IMG/VR virus record: IMGVR_UViG_3300025828_000047
Span: 1-42,246 of that record
Length of the DNA: 42,246 nt
From: a virus
Direction: 5' to 3' (one strand)
The position numbers and the translations under genes were made by a program. The notes below the pieces were generated by a model. That model saw only the letters and a program-made list of their open reading frames with translations. It did no database searches and was not told where the DNA came from. Shown piece by piece: positions 15,945-26,800 of the stretch (its first letter is position 1; the number at the start of each line of letters is the position of its first letter).

Positions 15945-18900
15945 AAGTTGGTTTTCTCAAATCTTCTTTGTTAAATGTTAGATTAAAGTCTATCTTTTTT
16001 CCTGTCTTTTTTGAGGTAAGACGTATCTTAAATGTCTTATCCCATATTCTATCTTCTTCCTCTATATAGTCTGCCCCCAACTGAACGTCGGGGATATCAC
16101 TTGGGTCGGTAAAGTCAGTATTGGATGAAACATCTGCCGTAACCTGATCTAGTGTTGGTATGATTTCCATAAACTTCATTAGATCAACGGAAGATACTTC
16201 ATTATTAATGTAAGGAAACTCATGAGGTTTAACGAGAAGATAAACAGCGCCGCCATCGTCTACTAGCTCAACTTCATAAACAATTGTTGGATTAGAGAAG
16301 TTTCCGTGGTAGTCAACAGACCTAAATGTATACCAGTATTTAACATTTGGCTGTAGCTTCTCTTGGTGTGCTATAGACGTTGCTCTAACAATCTTATTGT
16401 TTGCTGGTATCCTTGTTGACACCGTGTTACGTAGTTTTCCTGCGAAGTCGGAGTAACTTGTAGGCGGGCTGTCTGTTCTGAATATCTGGAAGAAAGAAGT
16501 CGCATCATCTTGTGAAAATTCGATTGCTTCTCCAGCGGATTTGCCTTGAGCCTCCACATGCCTATTAAACAGTTGCGCTTCTCCCTCTTCAATTGGTATC
16601 GGAACCTGCTCGACCGTTATGTTTGTAGATGCAAAACTAAACAACAATGTATCGTTAATTGCCCTATAGGGCGTAATTGTGACCTCTGGTGGAGGTGGAG
16701 GCTTTGAAAGAACAGAGGTTGTTGTAGTCATATACGGAACCTCTACAATCTCAACTACTGGTGTCATAACAATTTCATACTCTGCCTCGTAACCGTTCAG
16801 TTCTACAGTGCTTGCACCGGCTCCAGGCTCGACCTTTTCAATAGAGCTTCCATAATATATAATATTATCATTTCCAGCTGCTTCTTGATCCATGAGGTTA
16901 TCCGGCGAATAGGATGATAGTTGCTCGAAACCAGTAATAGGAGTCCCGTAAATGCTGTATGAATTTACGCCAGCCCAATCAGGTGTCAAAAGGGGGCCAT
17001 AGTTATTAACAAGGAAGACATGATGAGATGGAGGAAAACCTTGAACAGCGCCAAAAATGACAAGAGGATTATCACTACTCGTAGGCGCTCTAAATCTAAA
17101 TATTTTATTATCAAATGCACCAAACCATAACTTTAGCCAATCTCTAACAGTAAAGTCTGATGGGTCTAGCGTTGGTAGCGAGATGGGGTTTCCTGTAAGA
17201 CGCGCAGCCAATAAAAACGCGGAGGCGACTGAGGAATCCACAGGCGTGTCGGAAGTAACTCTATAATCATCCGACCAAGGAATATTACCAAACAGTTCTC
17301 TCCATGAAGGTACACCACCATTAGCTGGCGAATGGTCTCCAAGAAAGGTATTCACCACGAGCGGCTGACCGGTGGCAGGCTTCAAGTTCCATGAAGTTTC
17401 CAATATTTCATTTAGTCTTCCAATTGATAGAAAATATGCGTTCTCAGAACTAAACCCTGGAGCATCTTCAACCGAGTCTCCTAGGGTGTAGTTGTACGTT
17501 GGATCGTACAGATTTGCGTATACCGCCCAAGCAGGGTCACTAGTTAATGGTATCTCTGCTATGGCTTTTTCCCAATCTTCAAATAGATTAGCAAATCCTG
17601 CCCATTTAACGATGTATCCAATAATGATTCCGTCCGCATCTAAAACAGTTTCAACAATTGATGCTTTTGGCTCGCCACCATCGGATTGCTCATACTTGTA
17701 CTTTAAACCAAATACATACTTAAAAGCGCTAACCTTATAAGTGTATTCCTGCCCGTACTTCACTTGGGAATCAACATAATTGATTTTTGATGCTGGGGAT
17801 CCAATCCCTTGTGCCGGAATCCATATGTCTTGGATTGGGTCTACGTTTGTATTTCTACCAACATATTTTGCAACCCTGTACATAACAGTTTCATTGTGTG
17901 CTGTTTTGCCATCTTCAAAAGATTCCTTATACAATCTACCAAAATAGTTTCCACCCTCTGTCGTGTTGAAAGAAAGATTAGCTTGGCTTGAAAGACCCTC
18001 TGGTCCTCCCACCCCATACTCACTAGGTGAAAGTATGCCAGGCTCGTAGGAAAGCTGTGTGGTTTGTAATATTGAATTATCTATCAAGACCGCTTCAAGA
18101 AAGTTTGGCCCGTCTACAGTTGGGTCTTCTTTAAGGGCTAGAGCCAATCTCGTTTGCCCAGAAGAGAGCACAGAAGAATTAAAATCGACAAAAAGCTTTT
18201 TCGTATCATCAAAAGTATCTTGAGGGCTATCCTTTGGAACACCATTTGCTGAATCTCTGTGATAGGTTATGGCAGCATTAAATGAATTAAAACTACCATT
18301 CTCAAAACCAGTTGAAGAAAGTAAGTAATTGTGCAAAGGCGGAGAAACAGATAACCTCTCTTGTTGTGCGTTTGCAGAGTCAAAGAATGTTTTCTCTTCA
18401 AAAGCATACCGAGGATCACCATTTGTCGCAATCGCTGGGTCTACATAATCTTTGTCGTATACTCCAGCTATGTGTGAACCAAAAGAAGCATATAAAAGAT
18501 TGGTTGCCAATTCGCCCGCAATTGGCCTTACTAGCCGTCCGTCTAATGTAACAAATTCTGGATAAGTCTCCGTTTGAAAATATACAGAGTTGTAAAATGG
18601 AATCTTATTTTCTGTTGGGAATATATCTATAATTTCTGGGCTGCTTAATAAAACAGATGTCTGAAAAGAGAAAATAATATTCTTTGCTTTTGTTTCAAGA
18701 GAACTTTGTTCTTCGGACTCCAAATCAATATAGATTTCTGGCCACTGCTTATAATAATTTGTATATTTAATGTCTAATGTTTTGTCCAGATCTGAAAGTA
18801 AAAACTCTTCCAAGCTCAGGCCAGATGTATCAAATTCATCTTGCAGATATGAATCAGAAAACAATCCTTGTTTTATGATAACATCTTCTTCAATTCCGCC

Positions 18901-19617
18901 ATAAAGTAAGGTATGATCTTTCATATCTTGGTACACTTCGTATGTTCCAAGCCCCGCCGACCCGATTGAAATACTAGGTAAATAAGTTGGTGTAGTAAAC
19001 TGAGGGCTTCCAGACGCATCTTCGAAGGTAGCCTCATCGCCAAGCCTTTCGATTAAAGAAATATTATAATAGTTTGGAAGTATTTCTTCCCTAACATTAG
19101 TTATCGAACCCTCATATTCTTCAATTAAATAATTATATGATGAAGAAGATTCATTATCCGAGCCAAGCTCAGGCATCTCGTATTGAAAAGTTCTATCATA
19201 AAAGCGTCCATCACCATCTGTGGGGTTTTGAAAAATGTATTCAATATCTGATTTAAAGACATTAATTGATGAATAATTAATGCTATCACCAGTCACCTTT
19301 AGTTTTAACTTTGCAATTCCAGTGGAAGCATCCCTAGATAAACCCATAAACAATTCTGGATTTTGAGGAACAGTCTCCGTGCTTTCTTTTCTCTTAACGA
19401 CTACAGATCTAGCTGATTCTCCGGGGCTTCTCGGTGGTAAATTTAATTCTGTAGGATCTGCATAACGGACTCCAGGCGAAGTAGGGTCAAAAGTTAATCT
19501 CTTTGCTTCGGGATTCCAATTCCCGTCGATAAGATAGTGTTGGCCCATCAATAATCTAAAGTTATCCCTAATCGTAGTTGGGTAAACATCTGGGCTGATG
19601 TATTTTTTAGTAGCCAC
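15940..19617 (-). CDS. Large structural protein with fibronectin III-like segments
   Basis: 1225 residues. The start is GTG at 19617-19615 with a strong AGAGGAGG 5-6 nt upstream, overlapping the previous gene by 11 nt. The protein is acidic and beta-rich. Two stretches resemble fibronectin type III strands: VKYGQEYTYKVSAFKYVFG (about 612-632) and QPNVKYWYTFRSVDYHGNFS (about 1087-1106). A proline tract (PPPPP, about residue 970) looks like a hinge before the last 250 residues. The C-terminus is more basic (FKIRLTSKKTGKKIDFNLTF). There is no enzymatic motif. Size and place within the baseplate block suggest a baseplate-peripheral or fibre-like protein. It may bind partner proteins or host glycans through the FN3-like parts. 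Confidence 0.85.
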   Translation of the reverse strand: MATKKYISPDVYPTTIRDNFRLLMGQHYLIDGNWNPEAKRLTFDPTSPGVRYADPTELNLPPRSPGESARSVVVKRKESTETVPQNPELFMGLSRDASTGIAKLKLKVTGDSINYSSINVFKSDIEYIFQNPTDGDGRFYDRTFQYEMPELGSDNESSSSYNYLIEEYEGSITNVREEILPNYYNISLIERLGDEATFEDASGSPQFTTPTYLPSISIGSAGLGTYEVYQDMKDHTLLYGGIEEDVIIKQGLFSDSYLQDEFDTSGLSLEEFLLSDLDKTLDIKYTNYYKQWPEIYIDLESEEQSSLETKAKNIIFSFQTSVLLSSPEIIDIFPTENKIPFYNSVYFQTETYPEFVTLDGRLVRPIAGELATNLLYASFGSHIAGVYDKDYVDPAIATNGDPRYAFEEKTFFDSANAQQERLSVSPPLHNYLLSSTGFENGSFNSFNAAITYHRDSANGVPKDSPQDTFDDTKKLFVDFNSSVLSSGQTRLALALKEDPTVDGPNFLEAVLIDNSILQTTQLSYEPGILSPSEYGVGGPEGLSSQANLSFNTTEGGNYFGRLYKESFEDGKTAHNETVMYRVAKYVGRNTNVDPIQDIWIPAQGIGSPASKINYVDSQVKYGQEYTYKVSAFKYVFGLKYKYEQSDGGEPKASIVETVLDADGIIIGYIVKWAGFANLFEDWEKAIAEIPLTSDPAWAVYANLYDPTYNYTLGDSVEDAPGFSSENAYFLSIGRLNEILETSWNLKPATGQPLVVNTFLGDHSPANGGVPSWRELFGNIPWSDDYRVTSDTPVDSSVASAFLLAARLTGNPISLPTLDPSDFTVRDWLKLWFGAFDNKIFRFRAPTSSDNPLVIFGAVQGFPPSHHVFLVNNYGPLLTPDWAGVNSYSIYGTPITGFEQLSSYSPDNLMDQEAAGNDNIIYYGSSIEKVEPGAGASTVELNGYEAEYEIVMTPVVEIVEVPYMTTTTSVLSKPPPPPEVTITPYRAINDTLLFSFASTNITVEQVPIPIEEGEAQLFNRHVEAQGKSAGEAIEFSQDDATSFFQIFRTDSPPTSYSDFAGKLRNTVSTRIPANNKIVRATSIAHQEKLQPNVKYWYTFRSVDYHGNFSNPTIVYEVELVDDGGAVYLLVKPHEFPYINNEVSSVDLMKFMEIIPTLDQVTADVSSNTDFTDPSDIPDVQLGADYIEEEDRIWDKTFKIRLTSKKTGKKIDFNLTFNKEDLRKPTS

Positions 19618-22600
19618 TTGAGCCTCCTCTAGTTAAAGTAGTCGCTTGTGAATTACTTTGTACCGTTTCCGTGGAATTAGATTCTGGCAAATCCCTTCTG
19701 CGTATAAAATAACCCTGCTGTTGTTCGGAAGTTGGGACAGGAGTAGCCTCAACAGTAACAGTTGGCAATGCTTCTGGTGTCGGCACAACAGGCTTTGGAG
19801 GAATAATTTCATCCGTTATGACAGTCTGCGGCTCTGGCTCTACATCCAACACCGGAGGGTCTTTCGTGTCTTGTGGATCTGGGGCTGGAATTTCAATATC
19901 TTCACATTCACCAGTTTCTGAGTTATATCTTTGACCTTCGCCACATGGGTCTTCTGTGACTACTGGCTTGTCTGGGATAGTTTCTTGCGGAATCTCCCTA
20001 TCATCACAAGGGTCATCTTCCTTAAGTTTTTCTTCTGGGACTGTCTCGCCACTCGTTTCGATAATTCCCAAAGAATCACTAATCTGTTGATTATCTGGTG
20101 TAGTGCCGCCTGCTGTTTCTTCCTTTTCTATAACAAAAACAACCTGTTCTGCTGAAACGGGGATCGTCATACTGTAGATTGGCTTCATCCCCTCATCGAA
20201 TCCAGTAATATATTTTACAGAAGCAATTGTTTTTTCTAACACTTCTTCTTCTTTTATTTCTATTTCTTCAAGCTTCGGGTCTAACTGCTGTTCCTCTTTA
20301 GCTCTAGCCATCCTCATACGACGTCGAATCCTTAAATGTCTCCTTGGTAACGAGTCTTTTCTGTCGATAGGAGGCTCTTCTGTCTGCCGTATTTCTTTGG
20401 ACAGCAGCTTATCTTTAAGCTCTTGCTCTTTAGGGTCTTCTACACTATATGCTTCTTCGGTCTTTTCTCCACCAGTCTTAGTTTGGAAATTTCTTCCTTC
20501 TCCAAAATACTTTGCAGAGTCACCAGACTGTTCTTTCTTCTTTCTTCTCAGCCTTCTGTTCTGGATCCTAACACCCATACCCGCCAAAACATCATCAACC
20601 GTGCCATCGCTATACTCCGTTGATACCTCATCTGTCCTTAGTGCGCTAAGAGCTTTCTCGTAAGAGCCTGCTAGCGCTCTAGATAACACTATATCTTCTT
20701 CTTTAGTCTCAACAACAGTTGGCGTTAGTGAAGAATTATAGACTTTTCTAAAACCTTTTAAATCTTCATTAGTTATTTGCCTTTCATTCTTGCCTACGAT
20801 TTCTGGGAAGAACTTATTAGCTTCTATGTTGAACCGGTTAACTAAACTATTTCTATTGATTCTAGGAAGCCTGCCGGGACTCTTAGTTAGTGCGCCCCTC
20901 ATATAGCTCAAGTATACCTTGCTCCTAGAGTGCTTTGAAGCCCTCCACGGCTTCTCGGCGAAGTCCCTACTACTTCTTAGTCTATCGCTCTTCTGAGGCT
21001 TGTTCCTGCCCCCAGAAGACCTAGAGGTGTTCTCTGCTACAGATACTTCATGCTTGCTCAAGGATGTGATGAGGGCGTCTAGAAGTTCAATATATTTTTC
21101 AACTCCTGCCAAGTTACCAGTTGAAGGATAAAGCGTTTTTTGTAGTTGCTTCTTTTGTCTTCTAGGTATCTTGCGACCAAGCAATTCCTCTAAAGCACTA
21201 AAATATAACATAGGAGAAGTTCTCCATGGTAAATTTGCAGCTTTGTTTGCGTTGCCTTTTGTTTTTATATCCAGATTGTAAATCTTTTTTAGGTATGAAA
21301 GATATTCATGACTGAACTGGCCTGTCTGGGAATTAAAGTTAGATGGACTCTTTGCTTCTTCATAGTACGACATAATAATTTTTCTCGCTCTACGCAAGGA
21401 GTTAAGTCGCATATTGACAAACTTTTTAGTAGGATCTGTCACATCAATTTCGACACCGTATTTATAAGTGCCGTTTGTTAACTCCGACGCTTCAGCATCT
21501 ACAAAAGAGAAAGCCTTTTTAGTACCAAGGCCAGAAATCCTTAATTGCTCAAAATATCCAATTGTCTTTTCACTTATTTCATCACCGTCTTCATCAATAA
21601 TATTCTTTGCTGTTGCGACATTTCCAGCTTGCAAACTAGAATCAGAACTTGATACAACAACTGTTCTCTCCGGTGCCCTTGATTTTACTATTCTGGACTC
21701 CTTTGAGTAGCCGCCCTCAAAGTCATAAATCTTGTCTCTATAAATTGTTATGTTATTGATCCTTGCGAGGGACATAATTTTTTTTCTGTTTCTCAAGTTC
21801 ATAAGCTGGTTATATTCCGAGTTCTGACGTAAGAAGCTCTCTAGATCAAAGGCAAACATGCCCCTAACGATACCAGTAGAGTCTCCACTAAGGAATATGT
21901 CTGAATATATTTTTGTTGGTGTCTGCTGCGAAGTTAATGCAACCTGCTCTTGCAGTCCCTTCATCCGGCCAAATATTCTAAAATCTCTTACTATGTTTTC
22001 ATGTTCTACGACTGTAAGTTTTCCATGTGGCTGGTCTGTATGTCTGGCCCCTTCCATGAAGCCCAAGGTTGGATGCCTATGCACAGGACCTTTCCATATA
22101 CTTCCATCTCTAGAGTAGAATGTATAAGACGTGAAATTTGTTCTGCCATTTGACATAGCCTTTTGTGATGTTCTCCTACCATATAACCCTAGCGGCTCAA
22201 ACGCAGGGAACACTGTAAAGCCAACAAACTCAGACTCTAGCAGGAAAACTCTTTTTAGTTTTATCGTACAAAGGGTATCATTGTGTTCGGATAGCTGCCT
22301 AACAGCATAATCTTTAAGTAACTTATTTGTTGGGAATGAGAGCGTTTTCTCTTTTATATGCTTTTTAAATCTTTTTGGGATAGATTTGATCGACGTAACA
22401 TTTGAACTTTTTATGTAATCAAATGCTGCACTAGAAGTTGCGCACAGCACCTTGACAGTTAGGGAAGCTAGAATAGGTGGGTTGTACCAATGTGGATTTG
22501 CGAGCAAGTCATTCAAGGAAACTGTAATTGTTGCGGCTACAGCTTCCTTTTCGTTAGCATCTAATCTTCTGGTGCCGCTAGACAATCTGTTGTTTCCATA

Positions 22601-22753
22601 TACATTTTTTACAAATTCTGGTCTGTCAACATCATTTGTGAGTAAATCCTCGCTTCGTAAAGAAGTGGGATCACCCAATACAATAGAGTCAATGAAAACA
22701 TAAGGAAGTCTTTCACCAACTAATTTTCTTAAAACTTCGTTTCTTGAAAGCAT
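19607..22753 (-). CDS. Large structural protein with Pro/acidic, cysteine-motif tail
   Basis: 1048 residues beginning MLSRNEVLRKLVGERLPYVF; the ATG shares a nucleotide with the upstream stop (TAATG). The N-terminal 500 residues look folded and mixed alpha/beta. The middle is unusually basic, with RRLRRKKK and RIRRRMRMARAK clusters (about 725-835). From about residue 880 the chain becomes Pro/Glu/Thr-rich and probably disordered. Within this tail are DPCDDREIP (about 909-917) and EDPCGEGQRYNSETGECED (about 933-951), a small Cys-pair motif. No known family is recognised. Between two other structural genes, it is likely a baseplate component whose flexible tail tethers another part; this is inference. 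Confidence 0.85.
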   Translation of the reverse strand: MLSRNEVLRKLVGERLPYVFIDSIVLGDPTSLRSEDLLTNDVDRPEFVKNVYGNNRLSSGTRRLDANEKEAVAATITVSLNDLLANPHWYNPPILASLTVKVLCATSSAAFDYIKSSNVTSIKSIPKRFKKHIKEKTLSFPTNKLLKDYAVRQLSEHNDTLCTIKLKRVFLLESEFVGFTVFPAFEPLGLYGRRTSQKAMSNGRTNFTSYTFYSRDGSIWKGPVHRHPTLGFMEGARHTDQPHGKLTVVEHENIVRDFRIFGRMKGLQEQVALTSQQTPTKIYSDIFLSGDSTGIVRGMFAFDLESFLRQNSEYNQLMNLRNRKKIMSLARINNITIYRDKIYDFEGGYSKESRIVKSRAPERTVVVSSSDSSLQAGNVATAKNIIDEDGDEISEKTIGYFEQLRISGLGTKKAFSFVDAEASELTNGTYKYGVEIDVTDPTKKFVNMRLNSLRRARKIIMSYYEEAKSPSNFNSQTGQFSHEYLSYLKKIYNLDIKTKGNANKAANLPWRTSPMLYFSALEELLGRKIPRRQKKQLQKTLYPSTGNLAGVEKYIELLDALITSLSKHEVSVAENTSRSSGGRNKPQKSDRLRSSRDFAEKPWRASKHSRSKVYLSYMRGALTKSPGRLPRINRNSLVNRFNIEANKFFPEIVGKNERQITNEDLKGFRKVYNSSLTPTVVETKEEDIVLSRALAGSYEKALSALRTDEVSTEYSDGTVDDVLAGMGVRIQNRRLRRKKKEQSGDSAKYFGEGRNFQTKTGGEKTEEAYSVEDPKEQELKDKLLSKEIRQTEEPPIDRKDSLPRRHLRIRRRMRMARAKEEQQLDPKLEEIEIKEEEVLEKTIASVKYITGFDEGMKPIYSMTIPVSAEQVVFVIEKEETAGGTTPDNQQISDSLGIIETSGETVPEEKLKEDDPCDDREIPQETIPDKPVVTEDPCGEGQRYNSETGECEDIEIPAPDPQDTKDPPVLDVEPEPQTVITDEIIPPKPVVPTPEALPTVTVEATPVPTSEQQQGYFIRRRDLPESNSTETVQSNSQATTLTRGGSSGY

Positions 22754-23889
22754 TAATATACGGTTCCAGGCTTATCGCTGCAAGGATCATCCAAGTCTGG
22801 GCAAGGCTCGGATACTGCATCTGTACTGTAAATATCTACCAGTGCAATATTTTTCACATCTTCGCATTCAAAATCAACATTGATGTATCTGCCATCTTTC
22901 TTATTCTCTTCGATTGATGAGCAGATAAGCTGGCTATTAATCTGCTTATCAACATATATGTTGAAATAATATTCAACATTATCAGGTGTTATTGGTTCAT
23001 TTGACGTTATGATTTCATCATCATCTAATAGAATTCCATCTTGAATATTAGATGGTCTTCTCCTAAACTTTAAAGGCTTTAGTCTTTCTACGAGAGAAGC
23101 CTCTAGTCCAGCAACACTTTCCGTAGTTACCTCAAACACTTCAATTTCAAAATTATCTTTGGTAAATTCTGAATTTAATTCTTTAACTTGACAAAGTAAT
23201 ATTTCAGGATCAATATCCAGTATCTCTCCATTCTCAAACTGGATCGCCAGTTCAGTATCCGATATGAAATCTCTGTTTGTTATAGTATCTATTTTGTAGG
23301 TCAGGTCTACATTGATTTGTGGAATATCAAGCGTTGGCCTTGTAGAGCTAGAAAACGTATCTGTAGAGGAAGCTATCTCTCCACGCAGAAGTGTGATTGA
23401 CCAAGCTGGAGCTTTCGTTGTCAGCTTATCAGTTGTGCCAAGCGCATATTGAGGACCATAATAATCTCTGTCAAATGCACTAGTATCTGATAAAGACTTT
23501 AGGTTTTCTTTTGCTTGTTCTATCTCTGCTGGTAGCTCTAAGCTAAGCTTGGGTGACAGCACTGGTCCAGTGTTAGCCCCCCCTGGGGACGGAGAAGTTC
23601 CTGCAACTCTCAACCTAGTCGTCAATAAGCCTGTTTTATGAAAAACATTTCTATCAGAAAAAACTGTTTGTGTTGCAAGTTGCGGAGTATCTTCTTGAAT
23701 TCTGGGTTCTATAGAATTCTGCTCTCTTTCGGGAGACTCGTTTGGTCTACCATACTGACTCTCATAAAGAATATTGTCGTCAAAAAACGCATAGTATTCT
23801 GGCTTTAGTCGCCCTACCGACAATAAGTATTCACCATAAGGAGTTAGGACCGTATCTAAAACTTCTTCTTTTTTATCTAGAAATTTCAT
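22753..23889 (-). CDS. Structural protein with FLD/VLT N-terminal module and Cys-containing tail
   Basis: 378 residues. It starts MKFLDKKEEVLDTVLTPYGE, and residues 1-50 align with the N-terminus of the 296-residue protein at 14999-15889 (FLD, xLDxVLTxxG, FxxxDDxIxY). The middle is mixed, with several acidic stretches, and the last 22 residues carry EPCPDLDDPCSDKPGTVY, echoing the DPC motifs in the tail of the next gene. The ATG overlaps the stop of the giant LamG gene as ATGA, and its own stop overlaps the next ATG as TAATG, so three structural genes are translationally coupled. It probably joins the baseplate or tail through the shared N-terminal module. Confidence 0.87.
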   Translation of the reverse strand: MKFLDKKEEVLDTVLTPYGEYLLSVGRLKPEYYAFFDDNILYESQYGRPNESPEREQNSIEPRIQEDTPQLATQTVFSDRNVFHKTGLLTTRLRVAGTSPSPGGANTGPVLSPKLSLELPAEIEQAKENLKSLSDTSAFDRDYYGPQYALGTTDKLTTKAPAWSITLLRGEIASSTDTFSSSTRPTLDIPQINVDLTYKIDTITNRDFISDTELAIQFENGEILDIDPEILLCQVKELNSEFTKDNFEIEVFEVTTESVAGLEASLVERLKPLKFRRRPSNIQDGILLDDDEIITSNEPITPDNVEYYFNIYVDKQINSQLICSSIEENKKDGRYINVDFECEDVKNIALVDIYSTDAVSEPCPDLDDPCSDKPGTVY

Positions 23890-26800
23890 TCTTGTTCGCT
23901 CCCAATAAGGTCAATTTTGGCGTCTATTTTAACTAGCTCTACCATAGAAAAGAAGTCATAAGGCCAGTTGTAACTATATTCCGTTTCTCTCTTCTTACCA
24001 GCAATCTCAAATTCAAACTTAAATCTCTTATCATCTAGGTTATCTCCAGACTTTGAAGCAACCTTAGAGAAGTAGTTCTTAACTGCCTTTTGTTTGACTT
24101 TGAATACCATCCACTGAAGTTGGTCTGGGACCTCGCTAGAGTTTAACAGCTGATCTTCAAGAACCTTGTGGCTGATTGATGCTTGTTGTTCCTCTACTCT
24201 TTCGATTGATTTTGGAGGTAGATTTTGCCAAATATGAGTTAGGTCGTCTGAATCAAAAGTGTGGCTAAACTCGAAAATGTACATTGCTATTGGCCTAACT
24301 GATGGATTCGTCGCAAAATCAAACTTTGGTGGGAATACATAGTTCTGCATCTTTGAATACATATCTGCAATTGAATTATCTTCTGGTAGCTTCCCAGCCC
24401 TCATTGCTTGGGCTATGGTATCTGGTATTTCAAAGAAGGCTTTTGATGAGCCTCTCTGAACAAATGGAATCGCCACAACGGCTTCTTTTATTTCTTTAGC
24501 TTGTGCTACTTCTCCAAGTCTACGTGGGTCTTGACTAATTCCCAACAAATCAACCAATGACTCAGTATCTGCCCCATCATAGTAGGTTGTTGCATTCGGG
24601 TGCTGTGCTAGCCACTCACTTGGTATATCAGTAGCTTGTAGGAATATTCCCTTCTCTGGGGTATCAGGTGGTAATCCAAACTGGTGCCACATGCCACGCG
24701 GCACTGATTCAGAACCGTAAGTTGGCATCGTTAAATTACTCTCTAGGTCAACAGGAGAGTCAGCAAAGTTAAACATAGGAGTTTCCCACTTTGGCTGTAT
24801 CACCATCGCAACATGATTAGCTGTTGGGTCATCAGAAATCTTTGTTGGTTGACCAGTAACGGGATCATATTCTACTGATTTAATTCTAGCTCTGCCATCA
24901 GTAATCAACACATCGTCTAGGTTAAGTATGTTCTGCCTAAGAGGTCTTTTTCCGGCTACTAGATTTGGATTATAGAATCCCGCGTTATTGCCAATAGTAA
25001 AATTATCATCAAAACGAATGCTGAGTTCTGCGCTGATTGCTCCTAAAATTTCTTCTAGTCTGTACTTCTTTGTCTCTGTCGCGGTAAAAGCAAAATCTAG
25101 CCATGCTTGGCCATGGTAATATGGTGGAGTAGCAGCCCAATTGTATCCGCTATGACTGTCCAGCATTCTCTGTGACAGTGTTCCATCATGATCTGTTTGT
25201 GCAAGAGCGTTTCTACCTGTTATCGGATGGTAAAAAGCAGATGGCCTACTGTACATTGTAAACGTTTCACGTAAATCTGATTGAAGCGGATTGTCTTGTG
25301 GCACTTCATAGCCTAGGCTACCAAATGTTCTAGAAGTGTTCATGCTTCTATACATCTTGACTCTCATCGCATATGTCGTCCCAGATACTGCATTACCGAA
25401 CCCTGGATCACTTTCTGGTAAAGATGTAATCGTAGTCATGTTTCCGTTTGGCAAGAAGAATTCTGGGCACTCTCCAAAGAAGTTGCTTGCCATCATTCTA
25501 TACAATGGATCGCCTTGGCCATTCCAAGACGCTGTAAGATTCATGGATGCACTTGGGTGAGGAGCAGCATCAAGTATCTGAAAACCAGCAAGATACTTCT
25601 CCGGCTCTACTGCCGCCTCAAAATCAATATATCTTAGTAATGCCTCGCCACTTCCACTAATCGCATAGTAACTATCACCTAGAGTTTGCACTTCAAAGCT
25701 GCTTGTCATAACCGGATAAGGAACTCCGATACCACTTTTGACTGAATTATAAACAATGCCGGGTGCGAATACAGGCTCCAAGAATGGCCTTATTTTAGCC
25801 TGCTCGTAAGTAGAATCAGCACCTTCAACTTTAACAAACTGTGCATAGGAAGAAGAAAACTGTGTTGCCATCTGTAGTGTTCTTTCCGCAGGATAGAAGC
25901 CGTTATATGGTAGGAACTTCATGAGAGCTTTACAGGACAAAGTAATCTCTCTATCGGTGGTTACATCTCTATGGTCACTATCTATAATATCAAAGTGCCT
26001 AAGGAAGTCGGAATTTGAGTATACATTATAGAATTGCTCATATGAGCTATCAGTGGGGAAATCAGAAGAAGCTGTCGCCCCGAAGATATCAAATGAAGCA
26101 GTATTCTCTGCTAGGAAATCCCCAGCCATAGTCGATACATAGTATTCCATGTGATCACTAATTCTAAACTCTGGGACCACTGAATAGTCCTTACCATGAT
26201 ACCTTATCTCATTTGCATAATCAGAGTATGTGTTGTAAGCAGGATTGGATCTATCGCTAGAGCCGGTCACAAAGGAACCATTCTTTATCGCTCCTGCAAG
26301 CTCTCCCGTCTGCCACAAAGCGTTACCATTACCAATATCGATGTAACCAAAGATATCTCCACCTGTCCCTGCCGCAGAGCCCGTCTGTGAAATTACAATA
26401 CCAGATGGAGCTACGACAGAAGATGTTGTAGCAGAATAATGCTTGTGAGAGTATAGTGCTGATGCCGTGATGGCTGTCTTTGTACCGTGGTGCGTGTAAG
26501 TTCCAAAGTTCTGTAGCTCTCCTGCTGGATCCGTGGCGTCGTTCTCTGCCTTAATACCAGCTACATCATAGGTAGTAAATGTTGGCTTCGCATCAAGAGC
26601 CCAAATGCTGTAGAGGCTACGACCACCAAGGCTTACCTTATTCGCTTTATTATCATTTCTCGTATCTCTGTCAGAGTGCCAGAAGTTAATTTCATAACCT
26701 TCTCGCTGACGGATTCTGTTATCATAGACGTTTCTTTCAGATGGATACACGGTCTCTTCATACATTAAACCAGCAAATCCATATTCACCGTATAGCCTCT

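Noticed and set aside
21459-21466. Exact TATAAATA on the minus strand inside a structural gene
   Set aside because: Lies mid-gene far from any start; a similar match occurs near 41615, so chance occurrence is likely.
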